A stretch of DNA of 64,000 nt from Gordonia phthalatica (GCF_001305675.1 NZ_CP011853.1:3286001-3350000); one strand, 5' to 3'; numbered from the stretch's first letter, positions 47,402 through 56,147 are shown. Made by a program: numbers and translations. The notes: generated from the letters alone by a model not told the origin.

Positions 47402-48618
47402 GCCATCTGGACCGTGGTGCCTTCACCGGGCGCGCTGCGCAACCGAGTCTGGGCGCCAGGCAGTTCACGGAGACGCTGCCTGATGCTGACCTCGATGCCG
47501 AGGCGTTCGGGAGGCACCGAGTCGAGGTCGAAACCGATGCCGTCGTCGGCGACGGTCACCCGCAGGACGTCTGTGCCGATCTCCACGAGCACCGCGCACT
47601 CCGCGTCGGGACCGGCGTGACCGACGCTGTTCCGGACCGCTTCACCCACCGCTTCGGCGAGAGCGCGCACCACCACCGCCGGATACTTCACGTCGACGTC
47701 GGCGACATCGTCACGGCGCGTGACGACGGTGATGTCGGGATCGACCGCGGTGACCACCGCGCGCAGTCGTCCGAGTGCTTCCGCTCCGCCGACATCGGCG
47801 TCGGCGTCGGCACCGGTGGCCAGGGTCTGGAGTTCACCGAGCGCATGGGCCGCCTGCTGCGGCAGACGCGCTTCGTCGGGGTTGCTGTACGCCGCGACGA
47901 GGGTGGCGATCACATGATCGTGGATCAGCGCGTCGAACCGGGCGCGTTCGGTGTTGCGTGCCGCGACGGCAGCCGTGCGGCCTGCCGCCTGGACGGCATC
48001 GGCGCGCGTCTCATCCAGCAACCGCCCGGTGCGGACCACCCGCCCGGACGCGAGCATGAACGAGAGGGTGAAGACGATGCCCCACAGCGACTCGATGAGA
48101 ACGTTGGAGGTGATGGTGTCGGCGCGGCCGGTGTCGGTGATCAACGCAGCAAGCCCCGCACAGGCCACCAGGACGGCTACCGCTTCGCGCGCCGGACGCA
48201 CCAGCACCCACGCGAGGCTGGGGAGCCCGGAGAAGCTCATCAGCCACGTGACGTACTCGGTGTCCGCCTCCCAGCCGTTCCAGGCGAGGAACCACAGTCC
48301 GCAGGCCGCGAGGTAACCGACGGTGCAGGAGACCGCGACAGTCGGGATCATCCGGTGGTAGCCGGGAATGAAGGAGATGATCAGCAGGACCAACCCCGGC
48401 CCGTAAGCGGCCGCCATTCCGATCGGGGTGAACCAGTCGGCGACGAGGCCCGCCGGTCGGCCGAACATCGGGATCGACGTCAGGAGGTAGGCGAGAAACC
48501 CCGCGCCGACGAAGCGCGCCATGGCGACGAGGATGCGGGAGTGTTCGCTCGACGCAACGAGCACATCGGCGTGCGTTCGTGGTTCGTCGGCAGCGGCGAC
48601 ATCAACGGCCGTGTCCAA
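47386..48618 (-). CDS. Membrane sensor histidine kinase, pair 2
   Basis: This 410-residue protein probably starts at TTG 48618 (AAGGTGGGC upstream). Six helices lie at about 30-190. H-box FDALIHDHVIATL places the phospho-histidine at 233; N-box EAVRNSVGHAG (Asn330), G1 VADDGIGFD and GEGTTVQMAW complete the ATPase. Architecture and spacing match kinase 1. It follows the full response regulator by 167 bases. Confidence 0.85.
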   Translation of the reverse strand: MDTAVDVAAADEPRTHADVLVASSEHSRILVAMARFVGAGFLAYLLTSIPMFGRPAGLVADWFTPIGMAAAYGPGLVLLIISFIPGYHRMIPTVAVSCTVGYLAACGLWFLAWNGWEADTEYVTWLMSFSGLPSLAWVLVRPAREAVAVLVACAGLAALITDTGRADTITSNVLIESLWGIVFTLSFMLASGRVVRTGRLLDETRADAVQAAGRTAAVAARNTERARFDALIHDHVIATLVAAYSNPDEARLPQQAAHALGELQTLATGADADADVGGAEALGRLRAVVTAVDPDITVVTRRDDVADVDVKYPAVVVRALAEAVGEAVRNSVGHAGPDAECAVLVEIGTDVLRVTVADDGIGFDLDSVPPERLGIEVSIRQRLRELPGAQTRLRSAPGEGTTVQMAWERC

Positions 48619-48785
48619 TCCGCTCGCCCACCTTCACGCTCGATGTCGCGCGCGGATCCCTGGCGTGCCGCGTCGCGAAACCGAACATATCGCGGGATTC
48701 GCGGGTGGTCACGGTCGCGAAGCGAAGTCCGTCCGAACGACCGAACGGACGCTGAGCCACGGGCAGTCGCCGCAGTCGCGGTCAG

Positions 48786-49481
48786 TCAGTCGCCGCGGCC
48801 GCGGTGCGGCATCGGCAGCCAGCCGTCCTCGACGGCACGCTTGAAGAGGTCGAGCTTGGTGCGCGTCGGACGGCCGGCGTCCACGTACTTCTGACGGATG
48901 CGTTTCAGGTACTCGTTGACGGTGTCGGGAGCGACGCCGAGCTCGTGACCGACGCTCGCCGATGTGCCGCCCGAGGCGTACAGGGTCAGCACCCGCTGCA
49001 ACTGCGGACTCAGGTCGACGGCGTCGAGGTTGGGGTCGCCGTCGATCGCGGCCGCCCATTCGGTGGTGAGGACCTCCTCGCCGGAGGCCGCGGCACGGAT
49101 CGCACTGAGGATCTCCTCTTCGGAGGCAGACTTCAGGACGACGCCGAGGGTGCCCGCGCGGGCAGCGGACCTCAGCAGATCCGGATGCTCCCCCGAGGTG
49201 TAGACCACGGTCACGATGCCGTGTTCAGAGAGTGTGTTGACGTTCTCGCGCGGCGTGGTGCCGTCGTTGAGGCGAAGGTCGAGGATCACGACATCGAGGT
49301 CGGAATGAGCAGCCAGGAGTTCGGCGACGGTCGGCGCGGAGCCGACGAGGGCGAGGTCCTCCTGGCGTTCCAGGATCCGCTCGATGCCCCAGACGGGCGA
49401 CTGATGGTCGTCGACCATGCCCACGCGAACCGTGCCCGACCGAGTGGTCGTCGTGTCGCGGTCGTTCATCACACTCGTCAT
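48786..49481 (-). CDS. NarL/LuxR-family response regulator, module 2
   Basis: I chose ATG 49481 (231 residues; GGGGAG site), rather than the open frame to 49541. The receiver has the acidic pair Asp24-Asp25 (GMVDDHQSPVWG), phospho-site Asp68 (VVILDLRLND), YTSG and Lys117 (GVVLKSAS). The C-terminal GerE helix-turn-helix ends RIRQKYVDAGRPTRTKLDLF. It is the obvious target of kinase 2 and possibly of the other kinases in the array. It is divergent from the decarboxylase-like gene across 168 bases. Confidence 0.9.
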   Translation of the reverse strand: MTSVMNDRDTTTTRSGTVRVGMVDDHQSPVWGIERILERQEDLALVGSAPTVAELLAAHSDLDVVILDLRLNDGTTPRENVNTLSEHGIVTVVYTSGEHPDLLRSAARAGTLGVVLKSASEEEILSAIRAAASGEEVLTTEWAAAIDGDPNLDAVDLSPQLQRVLTLYASGGTSASVGHELGVAPDTVNEYLKRIRQKYVDAGRPTRTKLDLFKRAVEDGWLPMPHRGRGD

Positions 49482-49649
49482 CCTCACTCCCCTGCGCCCA
49501 CCTTTCGGGCCCGCATTTAAAGTATCGGACTCCTCCGACAAATCCGGGGGCTGTTCACCCGTTCATAGGACGAAAGTCTTCCACTGTTACGTGCCGGTCA
49601 CGCGCCGATCGGCCGGTCTCGCTGCGCGAACTCTCGTAGCGTGACGCCC

Positions 49650-50408
49650 ATGACAGCCTCTCCCGTCCATCAGGTCCTCGGGTCGACGATCACGATGCCG
49701 GTCCGAATCCGTTCGGCGCGCTGCTTCGTCGCCGCTTTCACAGCCTCCTCATCCGCCGTGACCGCCGCGATCGCGCGCCGCGGGGCCACCGCACTCGCAC
49801 CCCTGGAAGTCCGGCGAGGACGCTCGGTCTGCATGCTGGTCTTCGTCGACTACGTGGACGGCGACCTGGGGCCCTACAACGAGTTCGGCGTGTGCTTCCT
49901 GATGCGTCCGCCGGGAACCGCAGCCTCTCCCCTGCGTGCACTGCGGTCGCTCGGCTCCGGCGACGCGCACGCCTTGATTCACGAGCTGCCGGTGGACGGT
50001 GAGTTCACCATGGCCGCCGGCCGCGGCATCTGGGGCTTCCCGAAGATTCTGGCCGACTTCGACGTGGACCACTATTCCGCGACGAAGCGCGGACGGGTCA
50101 GCCGGGACGGCGCGCTGATCGCCGACCTGCGCGTCGCACCCGGGATCCCGGTCCCCGACAGCGGGGCCGACACGGTGCTGCAGGCCTACTCCCAACTGGA
50201 CGGCGTGACCCGCCGGACCCCGTGGCGATTGGACTCCACCTCAGGCACCCGCACCCGCGTCGGAGGAGCACGACTGACCCTCGGCGACCATCCGATCGCC
50301 GACGAGATCCGCCGACTGAGTCTGTCCCGGACCGCGTTGATGGCGAGCTCGGTGGCCGACCTCGCCATGACGTTCGAGGATTCGACCGTGTTCACTCCGA
50401 AGGCCTGA
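49650..50408 (+). CDS. Acetoacetate decarboxylase-family protein
   Basis: The protein is 252 residues from ATG 49650 (GTG 49641 is an alternative). YNEFGVCFLMRPPG and AAGRGIWGFPKILADFDVDH match the core of the acetoacetate decarboxylase superfamily (PF06314), with the lysine of the GFPK motif at the usual catalytic position. Many members outside solvent producers act on other substrates, so acetoacetate is not assured. It sits alone on the plus strand inside the kinase array, followed by an iron-box lipoprotein gene. Confidence 0.75.
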   Translation: MTASPVHQVLGSTITMPVRIRSARCFVAAFTASSSAVTAAIARRGATALAPLEVRRGRSVCMLVFVDYVDGDLGPYNEFGVCFLMRPPGTAASPLRALRSLGSGDAHALIHELPVDGEFTMAAGRGIWGFPKILADFDVDHYSATKRGRVSRDGALIADLRVAPGIPVPDSGADTVLQAYSQLDGVTRRTPWRLDSTSGTRTRVGGARLTLGDHPIADEIRRLSLSRTALMASSVADLAMTFEDSTVFTPKA

Positions 50409-50423
50409 CCACCGATTACCCTG

Positions 50424-50442
50424 TTAGGCTTGCCTAACCACT
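50424..50442 (+). promoter_or_regulatory. IdeR/DtxR-type iron box
   Basis: TTAGGCTTGCCTAACCACT matches the DtxR/IdeR consensus TTAGGTTAGCCTAACCTAA at 14 of 19 positions, including the whole TTAGG and GCCTAACC cores. It lies 24 bases before the lipoprotein ATG, overlapping where the promoter must be, so iron-loaded repressor would block transcription. Confidence 0.7.
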
Positions 50443-50465
50443 AAGGCCGAAACCTCAGGAGAGTC

Positions 50466-50969
50466 ATGACCGTTTCCCGCAAGCTCCGTCGTCCTGCCGC
50501 CGCCGTCGTCGCGGTGGCCGCCGTCGCCACCGTGCTGACCGCGTGCAGCGGATCCGACGACACCGCTGCCACCACTGCCGCGACGACGACCACGCAGAGC
50601 GCCGCGGCCACCGAGACCGCTGCGGTCGAGGGCCTCGACGCCGCGAAGGCGCAGGAGATCATTCGTACCGCGGTCAGTGCCGACACCTCGATCGAGGACT
50701 TGAAGAAGGTGCTGGACACCTCGCTGCCGGGCGTCGCCGAGGCCCTCAACGGTTTCGTCAAGGGCGCCGCCAAGGCCGGCTACACCCCCGACGTCTACAC
50801 CGTGAAGAGCGTCCGTGCCGACGGTCAGGACAAGGCCATCGCAGTCACCGCGATCAAGTCGCCGCACGCCCCCGAGCCGGTGGATCTGGATCTGGCGATG
50901 GTCCGCAAGGACGGCCAGTGGAAGCTCGCCGGCCCGGCGGTCACCACGCTCACCTCGATGGGTCGCTGA
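50466..50969 (+). CDS. Iron-box-controlled lipoprotein, MTB12-like
   Basis: This 167-residue protein has a lipoprotein signal with lipobox LTAC (Cys27), a Thr/Ala-rich linker (about 30-55) and a compact domain (SIEDLKKVLDTSLPGVAEAL, AMVRKDGQWKLAGPAVTTL). The domain resembles the C-terminal domain of the mycobacterial low-molecular-weight antigen MTB12; similarity is by pattern and modest. The upstream iron box suggests a role in iron-limited growth, perhaps alongside siderophore uptake. It converges with partner 3. Confidence 0.7.
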   Translation: MTVSRKLRRPAAAVVAVAAVATVLTACSGSDDTAATTAATTTTQSAAATETAAVEGLDAAKAQEIIRTAVSADTSIEDLKKVLDTSLPGVAEALNGFVKGAAKAGYTPDVYTVKSVRADGQDKAIAVTAIKSPHAPEPVDLDLAMVRKDGQWKLAGPAVTTLTSMGR

Positions 50970-50981
50970 CGCCGACGACCG

Positions 50982-52049
50982 TCACACGGCCCCGCCGTCG
51001 GGGTCGCGGTTCCACTCCGGCCGCCCCGCTTCGCCGGCGCGGCAGTACCGCCGACGGACGTCGTCGCCGTCTTGCGTGACGATGACGGCGATCGCGTCGC
51101 GGCCGCGCGGCAGCATTCGCGCCGTGACCGCTCCGCGGTCTGCGGCCCGCAGCGCGGTGAGAAGTTCGCCGCGCAGGACCTCGCAGTCGATCGTCGACGA
51201 ACCGCCGGGGCGGTCGTCGAAGAGCCGAACCTCGACGCCCCGTTGTCGCGCCTGCGCGACGGCCTCGCGAACCGCGGGCGACATCCATCCCGCGCCGCGG
51301 ACGCTGTCGCGCAGGTCGTGCTCCAGAAGTCGCGCCCGGACTGCCTCCGTCGGGCTGATCTCCTCGCCGGCCGCGATCTTCTCCAGGATCGGCCGGACCT
51401 CGCCGTCGAGCGCTGCAGCTTGACGCCGTCGCTGCTGCGCGGTCGCGGCCTGTGCGGCCTCCTCGGCGACCGCGACCACCTCTCGGCGATCCAGGACTCG
51501 GGCGAACAGCAGCAGCGGCCTGACGAAGAGCATCACGAGGGTCACCGGCACCAGGGAGACCAGCATGCGCACGGCCGCCTGGGCCGCCGTCCCGCCGCCC
51601 CACCCCCAGACGATCCCCGCGGTCGCGGCGGTGGCCGAGACCAGAATGAAGCCGCACCAGGCCCACGCGATCCGCCCGCGTATCGCCAGGAGTGCCATGG
51701 CGATCGTGTAGGCGACGAACGGGGCGCTCGGTCGGATCCAGTTCATCGGCCCCGCCGGGATCGACCACCAGATGGCTCCTGCGGACACGCCTCCCAGGAG
51801 GACCGCCGCCACTGTCGCACCCAGCCCGATCGGATCGTCGTCGCCCCGTGCGGCCAGCCACAGGGACACGGCCAGACCGACGGCTCCGATCGTCGCCACC
51901 ATTTCATGGCCCGAATCTTCGCCGAGATGCGGCAGGATGACGCCGACGATCACGTAGACGACGATCACCATCGTCAATGCAATCCGGAAGCTCAGACGAT
52001 TCAAGCCGAACATCGTGACCATGGTCTGCGGTGACTGCTGTGTCCTCAT
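50982..52049 (-). CDS. Membrane partner protein of kinase pair 3
   Basis: This 355-residue protein starts at ATG 52049, overlapping the kinase 3 stop (ATGA). The N-terminal half is membrane-embedded (about six helices). The shared domain is VRPILEKIAAGEEIS, LRDSVRGAGWMSP (AP lost), ARQRGVEVRLFDD, VTARMLPRGRDAIAVI. It diverges most from the others in the middle motif. It is the last gene of the four-gene overlapping run kinase 4-partner 4-kinase 3-partner 3. Confidence 0.7.
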   Translation of the reverse strand: MRTQQSPQTMVTMFGLNRLSFRIALTMVIVVYVIVGVILPHLGEDSGHEMVATIGAVGLAVSLWLAARGDDDPIGLGATVAAVLLGGVSAGAIWWSIPAGPMNWIRPSAPFVAYTIAMALLAIRGRIAWAWCGFILVSATAATAGIVWGWGGGTAAQAAVRMLVSLVPVTLVMLFVRPLLLFARVLDRREVVAVAEEAAQAATAQQRRRQAAALDGEVRPILEKIAAGEEISPTEAVRARLLEHDLRDSVRGAGWMSPAVREAVAQARQRGVEVRLFDDRPGGSSTIDCEVLRGELLTALRAADRGAVTARMLPRGRDAIAVIVTQDGDDVRRRYCRAGEAGRPEWNRDPDGGAV

Positions 52050-53218
52050 CGCGGCCTGCTCCATTCCAGCGACACCATGGTCCCCTCCCCGACCGCCGAC
52101 TGCACCCACGCGCCGCCACCGGGTTCAGCGTGCATCCGCCGGCGGATGCCGAGTTCGATGCCCGCGCAGTCCGGCCGCACACGCAGCGGATCGAACCCGG
52201 ATCCGTCGTCGACGATCCTGATCCGCACCAGTTCCGATCCGAAGACACCGATCACGCCGCGCGACGCCTCGGGACCCGCATGGTGGACGGCGTTTCCGAT
52301 CGCCTCCACGGAAGCGTCGACCAGGGCTTCCCCCAACCGGTACGGATAGCGCGCATCCGGATCCTCCACCTGAACGTCGATCTGTGTGTCGTCGCCGAAG
52401 GCGTTCACCGCTTCACGCAGCCGCAGAACAGCCTGCGCCGCCGTGAGTTCTGTGGAACGCGATGTCGAGACGCCGTCGAGGCCGAGCCCGTCCAAGGCCG
52501 ACAGCGTCACCTCTGCCTGTGCACGATGGCGGTCGTCGGGAACGCCTTCGGTCACAGCGCGCAGCGTGGCGACGACGTGATCGCGGACCACCTCACCGAG
52601 CCGTTCGCGTTCGGCAGCGCGTGCGGCGCGACTGGCGGCTCGCGCGCTTGCGGAGAGGACCTGCTCGCGCCTGGCGTCCGCGGCACGCACCGCGTCCATC
52701 ACCGCGTAGACCATCACGATGAACACTGCGACCAACGACGCTGTCATGAGTCCGTTCAGGTAGCCGAGATATCCGAACTCACCACGCTTGACGTACTGTT
52801 GCGCGGTCCCGAGCAGCAGGATGGCGCCGACCGCGTAGACAATCGGCACCCGGGGTCTGTAGACCGTCGCGAGCACGATCGCGGGCAGCACGATGGTGTT
52901 TGCCGACCACACCGGCGGCGACCCGATGGTCGACGGCGCCGCGACCCCCTTCCATGCGATGAGGTACAGGACCAGACCGCCCACATTCGCAGCCCCCAGC
53001 ACCAGCGCCAGAGGACCGATCCACCGGCCGGATCCGCGCATCGCCTCGACGAGCAGCGCCGCGGCTGCCGCGACGACCGTCCCGACGCTCGCGGGCACCC
53101 ACCAACCGGCGACGAGGAGGGTGGCCTGCCCCCAGTTCAGCGGGATCAAGGCGGCGACGATCAGGGTCGTCACCGCCATGCACACCGCGGCGCCGCGCTG
53201 CATCCGGAGTTCGTTCAT
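52046..53218 (-). CDS. Membrane histidine-kinase-like protein, pair 3, missing the H-box histidine
   Basis: This 390-residue protein starts at ATG 53218, overlapping the partner 4 stop by four bases; the longer frame upstream is a shadow. Helices lie at about 10-175. The H-box position reads EVVRDHVVATL: Arg212 replaces the phospho-histidine kept in kinases 1, 2 and 4; only the second histidine (214) remains. The ATPase domain is complete: EAIGNAVHHAG (Asn309), IVDDGSGFD, GEGTMVSLEW. It may be a non-phosphorylatable partner that works with kinase 4, or may use His214. Confidence 0.82.
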   Translation of the reverse strand: MNELRMQRGAAVCMAVTTLIVAALIPLNWGQATLLVAGWWVPASVGTVVAAAAALLVEAMRGSGRWIGPLALVLGAANVGGLVLYLIAWKGVAAPSTIGSPPVWSANTIVLPAIVLATVYRPRVPIVYAVGAILLLGTAQQYVKRGEFGYLGYLNGLMTASLVAVFIVMVYAVMDAVRAADARREQVLSASARAASRAARAAERERLGEVVRDHVVATLRAVTEGVPDDRHRAQAEVTLSALDGLGLDGVSTSRSTELTAAQAVLRLREAVNAFGDDTQIDVQVEDPDARYPYRLGEALVDASVEAIGNAVHHAGPEASRGVIGVFGSELVRIRIVDDGSGFDPLRVRPDCAGIELGIRRRMHAEPGGGAWVQSAVGEGTMVSLEWSRPR

Positions 53219-54282
53219 ACGCGGACCACTCGCGCGACGAAGCCGTCCGGCCCGAACTCGACCCTTCGGCGGATGCCGCGCCATGCGACGGTCACCATCG
53301 CCATCGGCGATCGACCCGGCGGCATGACCCGCGCGATCAGCTCGCCCTCGGAGAGGGCATCCAGTTCTGCCACCAGCAGCGGCAGAAGCGTGGACAGAAA
53401 TGCCGCGGTGTCGGCTTCCGGGAGGGTACGCAACCCACCGTCGTCGAGCAGGGTCACCGACACTCCGCGGGAACGCGCACGCCACACGGCTTCGCGCATC
53501 GGCGCCGTGTCGAGGGCCGGCGCGCGGATGCCGTCGCGGAGTCGGGCCTCCATCAGCCGAGCGACGATGACGTCGTCGCCGGTGACGACGCCGCTGTTGA
53601 GAATGCCCTCCAGCACGGGACGCACCCGGTTGTCGATCCGCTCGAGGCGCTGTTCACGGCTGGTGAGAGCTGAGGTGTCGTCGGCCCGCTCCTGTGCGAC
53701 TCGCCGATAGCGGATGGCGAGAGCGTCGATCTCACCGAGGAGCGGCATGATCGCCAGTGATGCCGCCGTCACCACGATGAGGACCACGATGCTGGTGGTC
53801 TGCAACGCAGTCCACCACTCCACGGCGCCCGTCCGCGGCCCCAACAGCAGGGTCGCGGTCAGCCCCACCACGGCGCCGCACCAGGCCACCGCGAGCGCGC
53901 TGCGGAAGATGATCATCACGTACAGCACGTACGCCGTCACGACCAGTGGTTCATACGCGACCACCGTGGCCGATTGATCAAGGACTGCCGTCCCCCAGGT
54001 CAGCGTCTGCGCGGCGACGACCAACCCGGTCGCGGCAACCGCGGAACGGCGCGAGAAGGCACCCGGGCGCGGCATGAGGACGACGGCGAAGGCACCGCTG
54101 TAGAGCAGCAGCGCGCCGACGGTGCCACCCCAGAACCACGGGCCGTGGCCGTTGAGAACGCCGCCGAGGAGTACTGCCACCGTCAGGACGACGAGATATC
54201 CGATCACACCGACGGTCAGCGCGACGCCGCCGAGGATGGGTTCGGCGAAGGACCTCCGTTTGAAGGACAGGCGCACCGGCAT
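53215..54282 (-). CDS. Membrane partner protein of kinase pair 4
   Basis: This 355-residue protein starts at ATG 54282, sharing one base with the kinase 4 stop. Six helices lie at about 15-185. The shared domain is VRPVLEGILNSGVVT, LRDGIRAPALDTA, ARSRGVSVTLLDD, IARVMPPGRSPMAMVT. It lies between kinase 4 and kinase 3, linking the two pairs in one transcript. Confidence 0.72.
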   Translation of the reverse strand: MPVRLSFKRRSFAEPILGGVALTVGVIGYLVVLTVAVLLGGVLNGHGPWFWGGTVGALLLYSGAFAVVLMPRPGAFSRRSAVAATGLVVAAQTLTWGTAVLDQSATVVAYEPLVVTAYVLYVMIIFRSALAVAWCGAVVGLTATLLLGPRTGAVEWWTALQTTSIVVLIVVTAASLAIMPLLGEIDALAIRYRRVAQERADDTSALTSREQRLERIDNRVRPVLEGILNSGVVTGDDVIVARLMEARLRDGIRAPALDTAPMREAVWRARSRGVSVTLLDDGGLRTLPEADTAAFLSTLLPLLVAELDALSEGELIARVMPPGRSPMAMVTVAWRGIRRRVEFGPDGFVARVVRV

Positions 54283-55421
54283 CAGCGGTCACCGGCCGAT
54301 GCGGCCCACGACAGCTCCACCCTCGTGCCGACTCCGGGCTCGCTCTCCACGCGGCCGTCGCCACCGGCCAGCACATGCATCCGTTCGACGATCCCGAGCG
54401 CGACCCCGATCCGGTTGGCCGGAACGTCGCGCGGCTCGAAGCCGACCCCGTCGTCGACGATCACCACGGTGATGGCGCCGTCGCGGACATCGCAGAGAAC
54501 GGCGCAGGCGGCATCGACTCCGGCGTGCCGATGAAAGTTGCGGACGGCCTCACCCACCGCGTCGATGATCGCGTCGCTGGCATCGGCCGGGTAGTCGGCG
54601 TCGGGGTCGCCGTCGATCGCAATCTCCACGCGTTCATCGATCTCGTCGAGCGATAGCCGAAGCCGCTGGGCCAAGTCCGCTGCGGACACCCGCGTCGGTC
54701 CCGGGCCGTCTTCGCTGCGCCAGTCTGCGATCTCGTCGAGCACGCTGGTGATGGCCTTCCGCCCACCCGGGCTCACCGGTCCCGGGCGCAGAGCCAACAG
54801 GATGGCGATGAGGCGGTCGTGGACCATGGCATCCAACCGACGCTGTTCTGATCCTCGGCTGCGGTCGTGCAGCCGACGAACCGCTTCGGCTGCGACTGCG
54901 GCTCGCTCGGCGTCGTAACGCCGCGCGCCGGCGATCACTGCCCAGGTGATCACCTGGTAGAGGCTTATCAACGCCAGGAGCCAGACCGCTTGGACCGCTT
55001 CTCTCCATTCACCGTGCCCGGAGGCCGCAACGGTCAGCCCCAGGCTGAGGCCACCGGCGACGACCACCGTGCCGAGTGCCTGCATGAGCCGTCCACCCAT
55101 CACCAGCACGCAGCCGAGGATCTGTGGGATGAAGATGACCCAGAGGTCCAGTCCGTTCAGGTCGGGCAATTGCGCAGTGGCACCGTTCCAACCGGCGAGC
55201 CACAGGACCAGCACCCCTGTATAGGCGAGCGCTGCAACCGATCCGACACTGCCGAGAAGGTCAGTGCGGCGGCGGATGCCGATGGTGACCAGCGATGCCG
55301 AGGTTGCGACGATGACCGCGACCGCAGACCACGACCACCACTCCGAGGTGAGGGAAGCGAACTCCGCCAGGCGTCCGGGGTTGATTGCGAAGACCCCGAG
55401 ACAGCAGATTCCGAGAATCAC
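54282..55421 (-). CDS. Membrane sensor histidine kinase, pair 4
   Basis: The protein is 379 residues from GTG 55421. This start is weakly supported, since the first helix begins at once and no good ribosome site is seen. Helices lie at about 1-165. H-box LDAMVHDRLIAILL has His201; N-box EAVRNFHRHAG (Asn295), G1 IVDDGVGFE and GVGTRVELSW complete the ATPase. It heads the overlapping run with partner 4, kinase 3 and partner 3. No response regulator precedes it; instead two small unknown proteins do. Confidence 0.83.
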   Translation of the reverse strand: MILGICCLGVFAINPGRLAEFASLTSEWWSWSAVAVIVATSASLVTIGIRRRTDLLGSVGSVAALAYTGVLVLWLAGWNGATAQLPDLNGLDLWVIFIPQILGCVLVMGGRLMQALGTVVVAGGLSLGLTVAASGHGEWREAVQAVWLLALISLYQVITWAVIAGARRYDAERAAVAAEAVRRLHDRSRGSEQRRLDAMVHDRLIAILLALRPGPVSPGGRKAITSVLDEIADWRSEDGPGPTRVSAADLAQRLRLSLDEIDERVEIAIDGDPDADYPADASDAIIDAVGEAVRNFHRHAGVDAACAVLCDVRDGAITVVIVDDGVGFEPRDVPANRIGVALGIVERMHVLAGGDGRVESEPGVGTRVELSWAASAGDR

Positions 55422-55515
55422 GCTGCCGTTGTTCTGAATACGGCTCAGGACGGTGTGACGGCTTCGGTGCCCGGAAACCGTCCCGCGCGAAGCGGGAGAA
55501 GAGAGTACCGGCGAG

Positions 55516-55851
55516 TCAGACCACCGAGCGAAGCGCGGCGGGCGCGACCGGAAGGTCGCGGCCGAGCCACTTGACGATCTCCTGCATCGACCGTGCGAGG
55601 TCGCGCGGCGGCATCTTGGCGAGGCCCGGCATGTTGTGCATGACGGACGCGGTCACTGCACTCTCCACGGACATGAACTCGGCGTCGACGACGCGACGGT
55701 ATCCGTGCAGGGAGTCCACCAGGTCCCCGTAGGTCACACTGTCGCTTCCCACGCGAACGGCGGTCAACCACGGCGCATCGTCCGCACGATCAGCCAGGTG
55801 CACGCTCAGATTGCGGATCCACTCCTTGCGATCGACGCCGTAATTATTCAT
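55516..55851 (-). CDS. Small protein of unknown family, paralogue A
   Basis: This 111-residue protein starts at ATG 55851 (MNNYGVDRKEWIRNLSVHLA). It shares a pattern with the gene at 56148-56495: RADDAPWLTAVRVGSDSVTY, G-L-D, then EFMSVESAVTASVMHNMPGL, MPPRDLARSM, EIVKWLGRDLP. It is soluble and mostly helical. The TAVRVGxxxVTYGxL stretch looks like the entry of an NRPS adenylation domain, but the rest does not. It lies 94 bases before kinase 4 on the same strand. An AT-rich leader with a possible TATAGT box (56069-56064) precedes it. Confidence 0.65.
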   Translation of the reverse strand: MNNYGVDRKEWIRNLSVHLADRADDAPWLTAVRVGSDSVTYGDLVDSLHGYRRVVDAEFMSVESAVTASVMHNMPGLAKMPPRDLARSMQEIVKWLGRDLPVAPAALRSVV

Positions 55852-56147
55852 TGTCCGACCCTTCCGGGTGTCGTCATCCTCGAATCTAAGGGTCCTCCAA
55901 GTGGGGGATCCGCGACTACCACAGTATCGACATCTGCCCGATCGCGTAAGGGTCTGCCCGACCAAATGACGATAACGTGCCTCATCGGTAATCGATTCGA
56001 CATCCAAGAAGGGCTCTCAACTGCGAGTTCGTCGACGATTCGTCGTCGGAAAGACCCTGAAAAACTATAGAGATGTGCGTCACATTTCAATCGAATTCGC
56101 GCGAGTGTCACACGTACTGATGCGTTCAACCGATTATTGTGCGCCCG

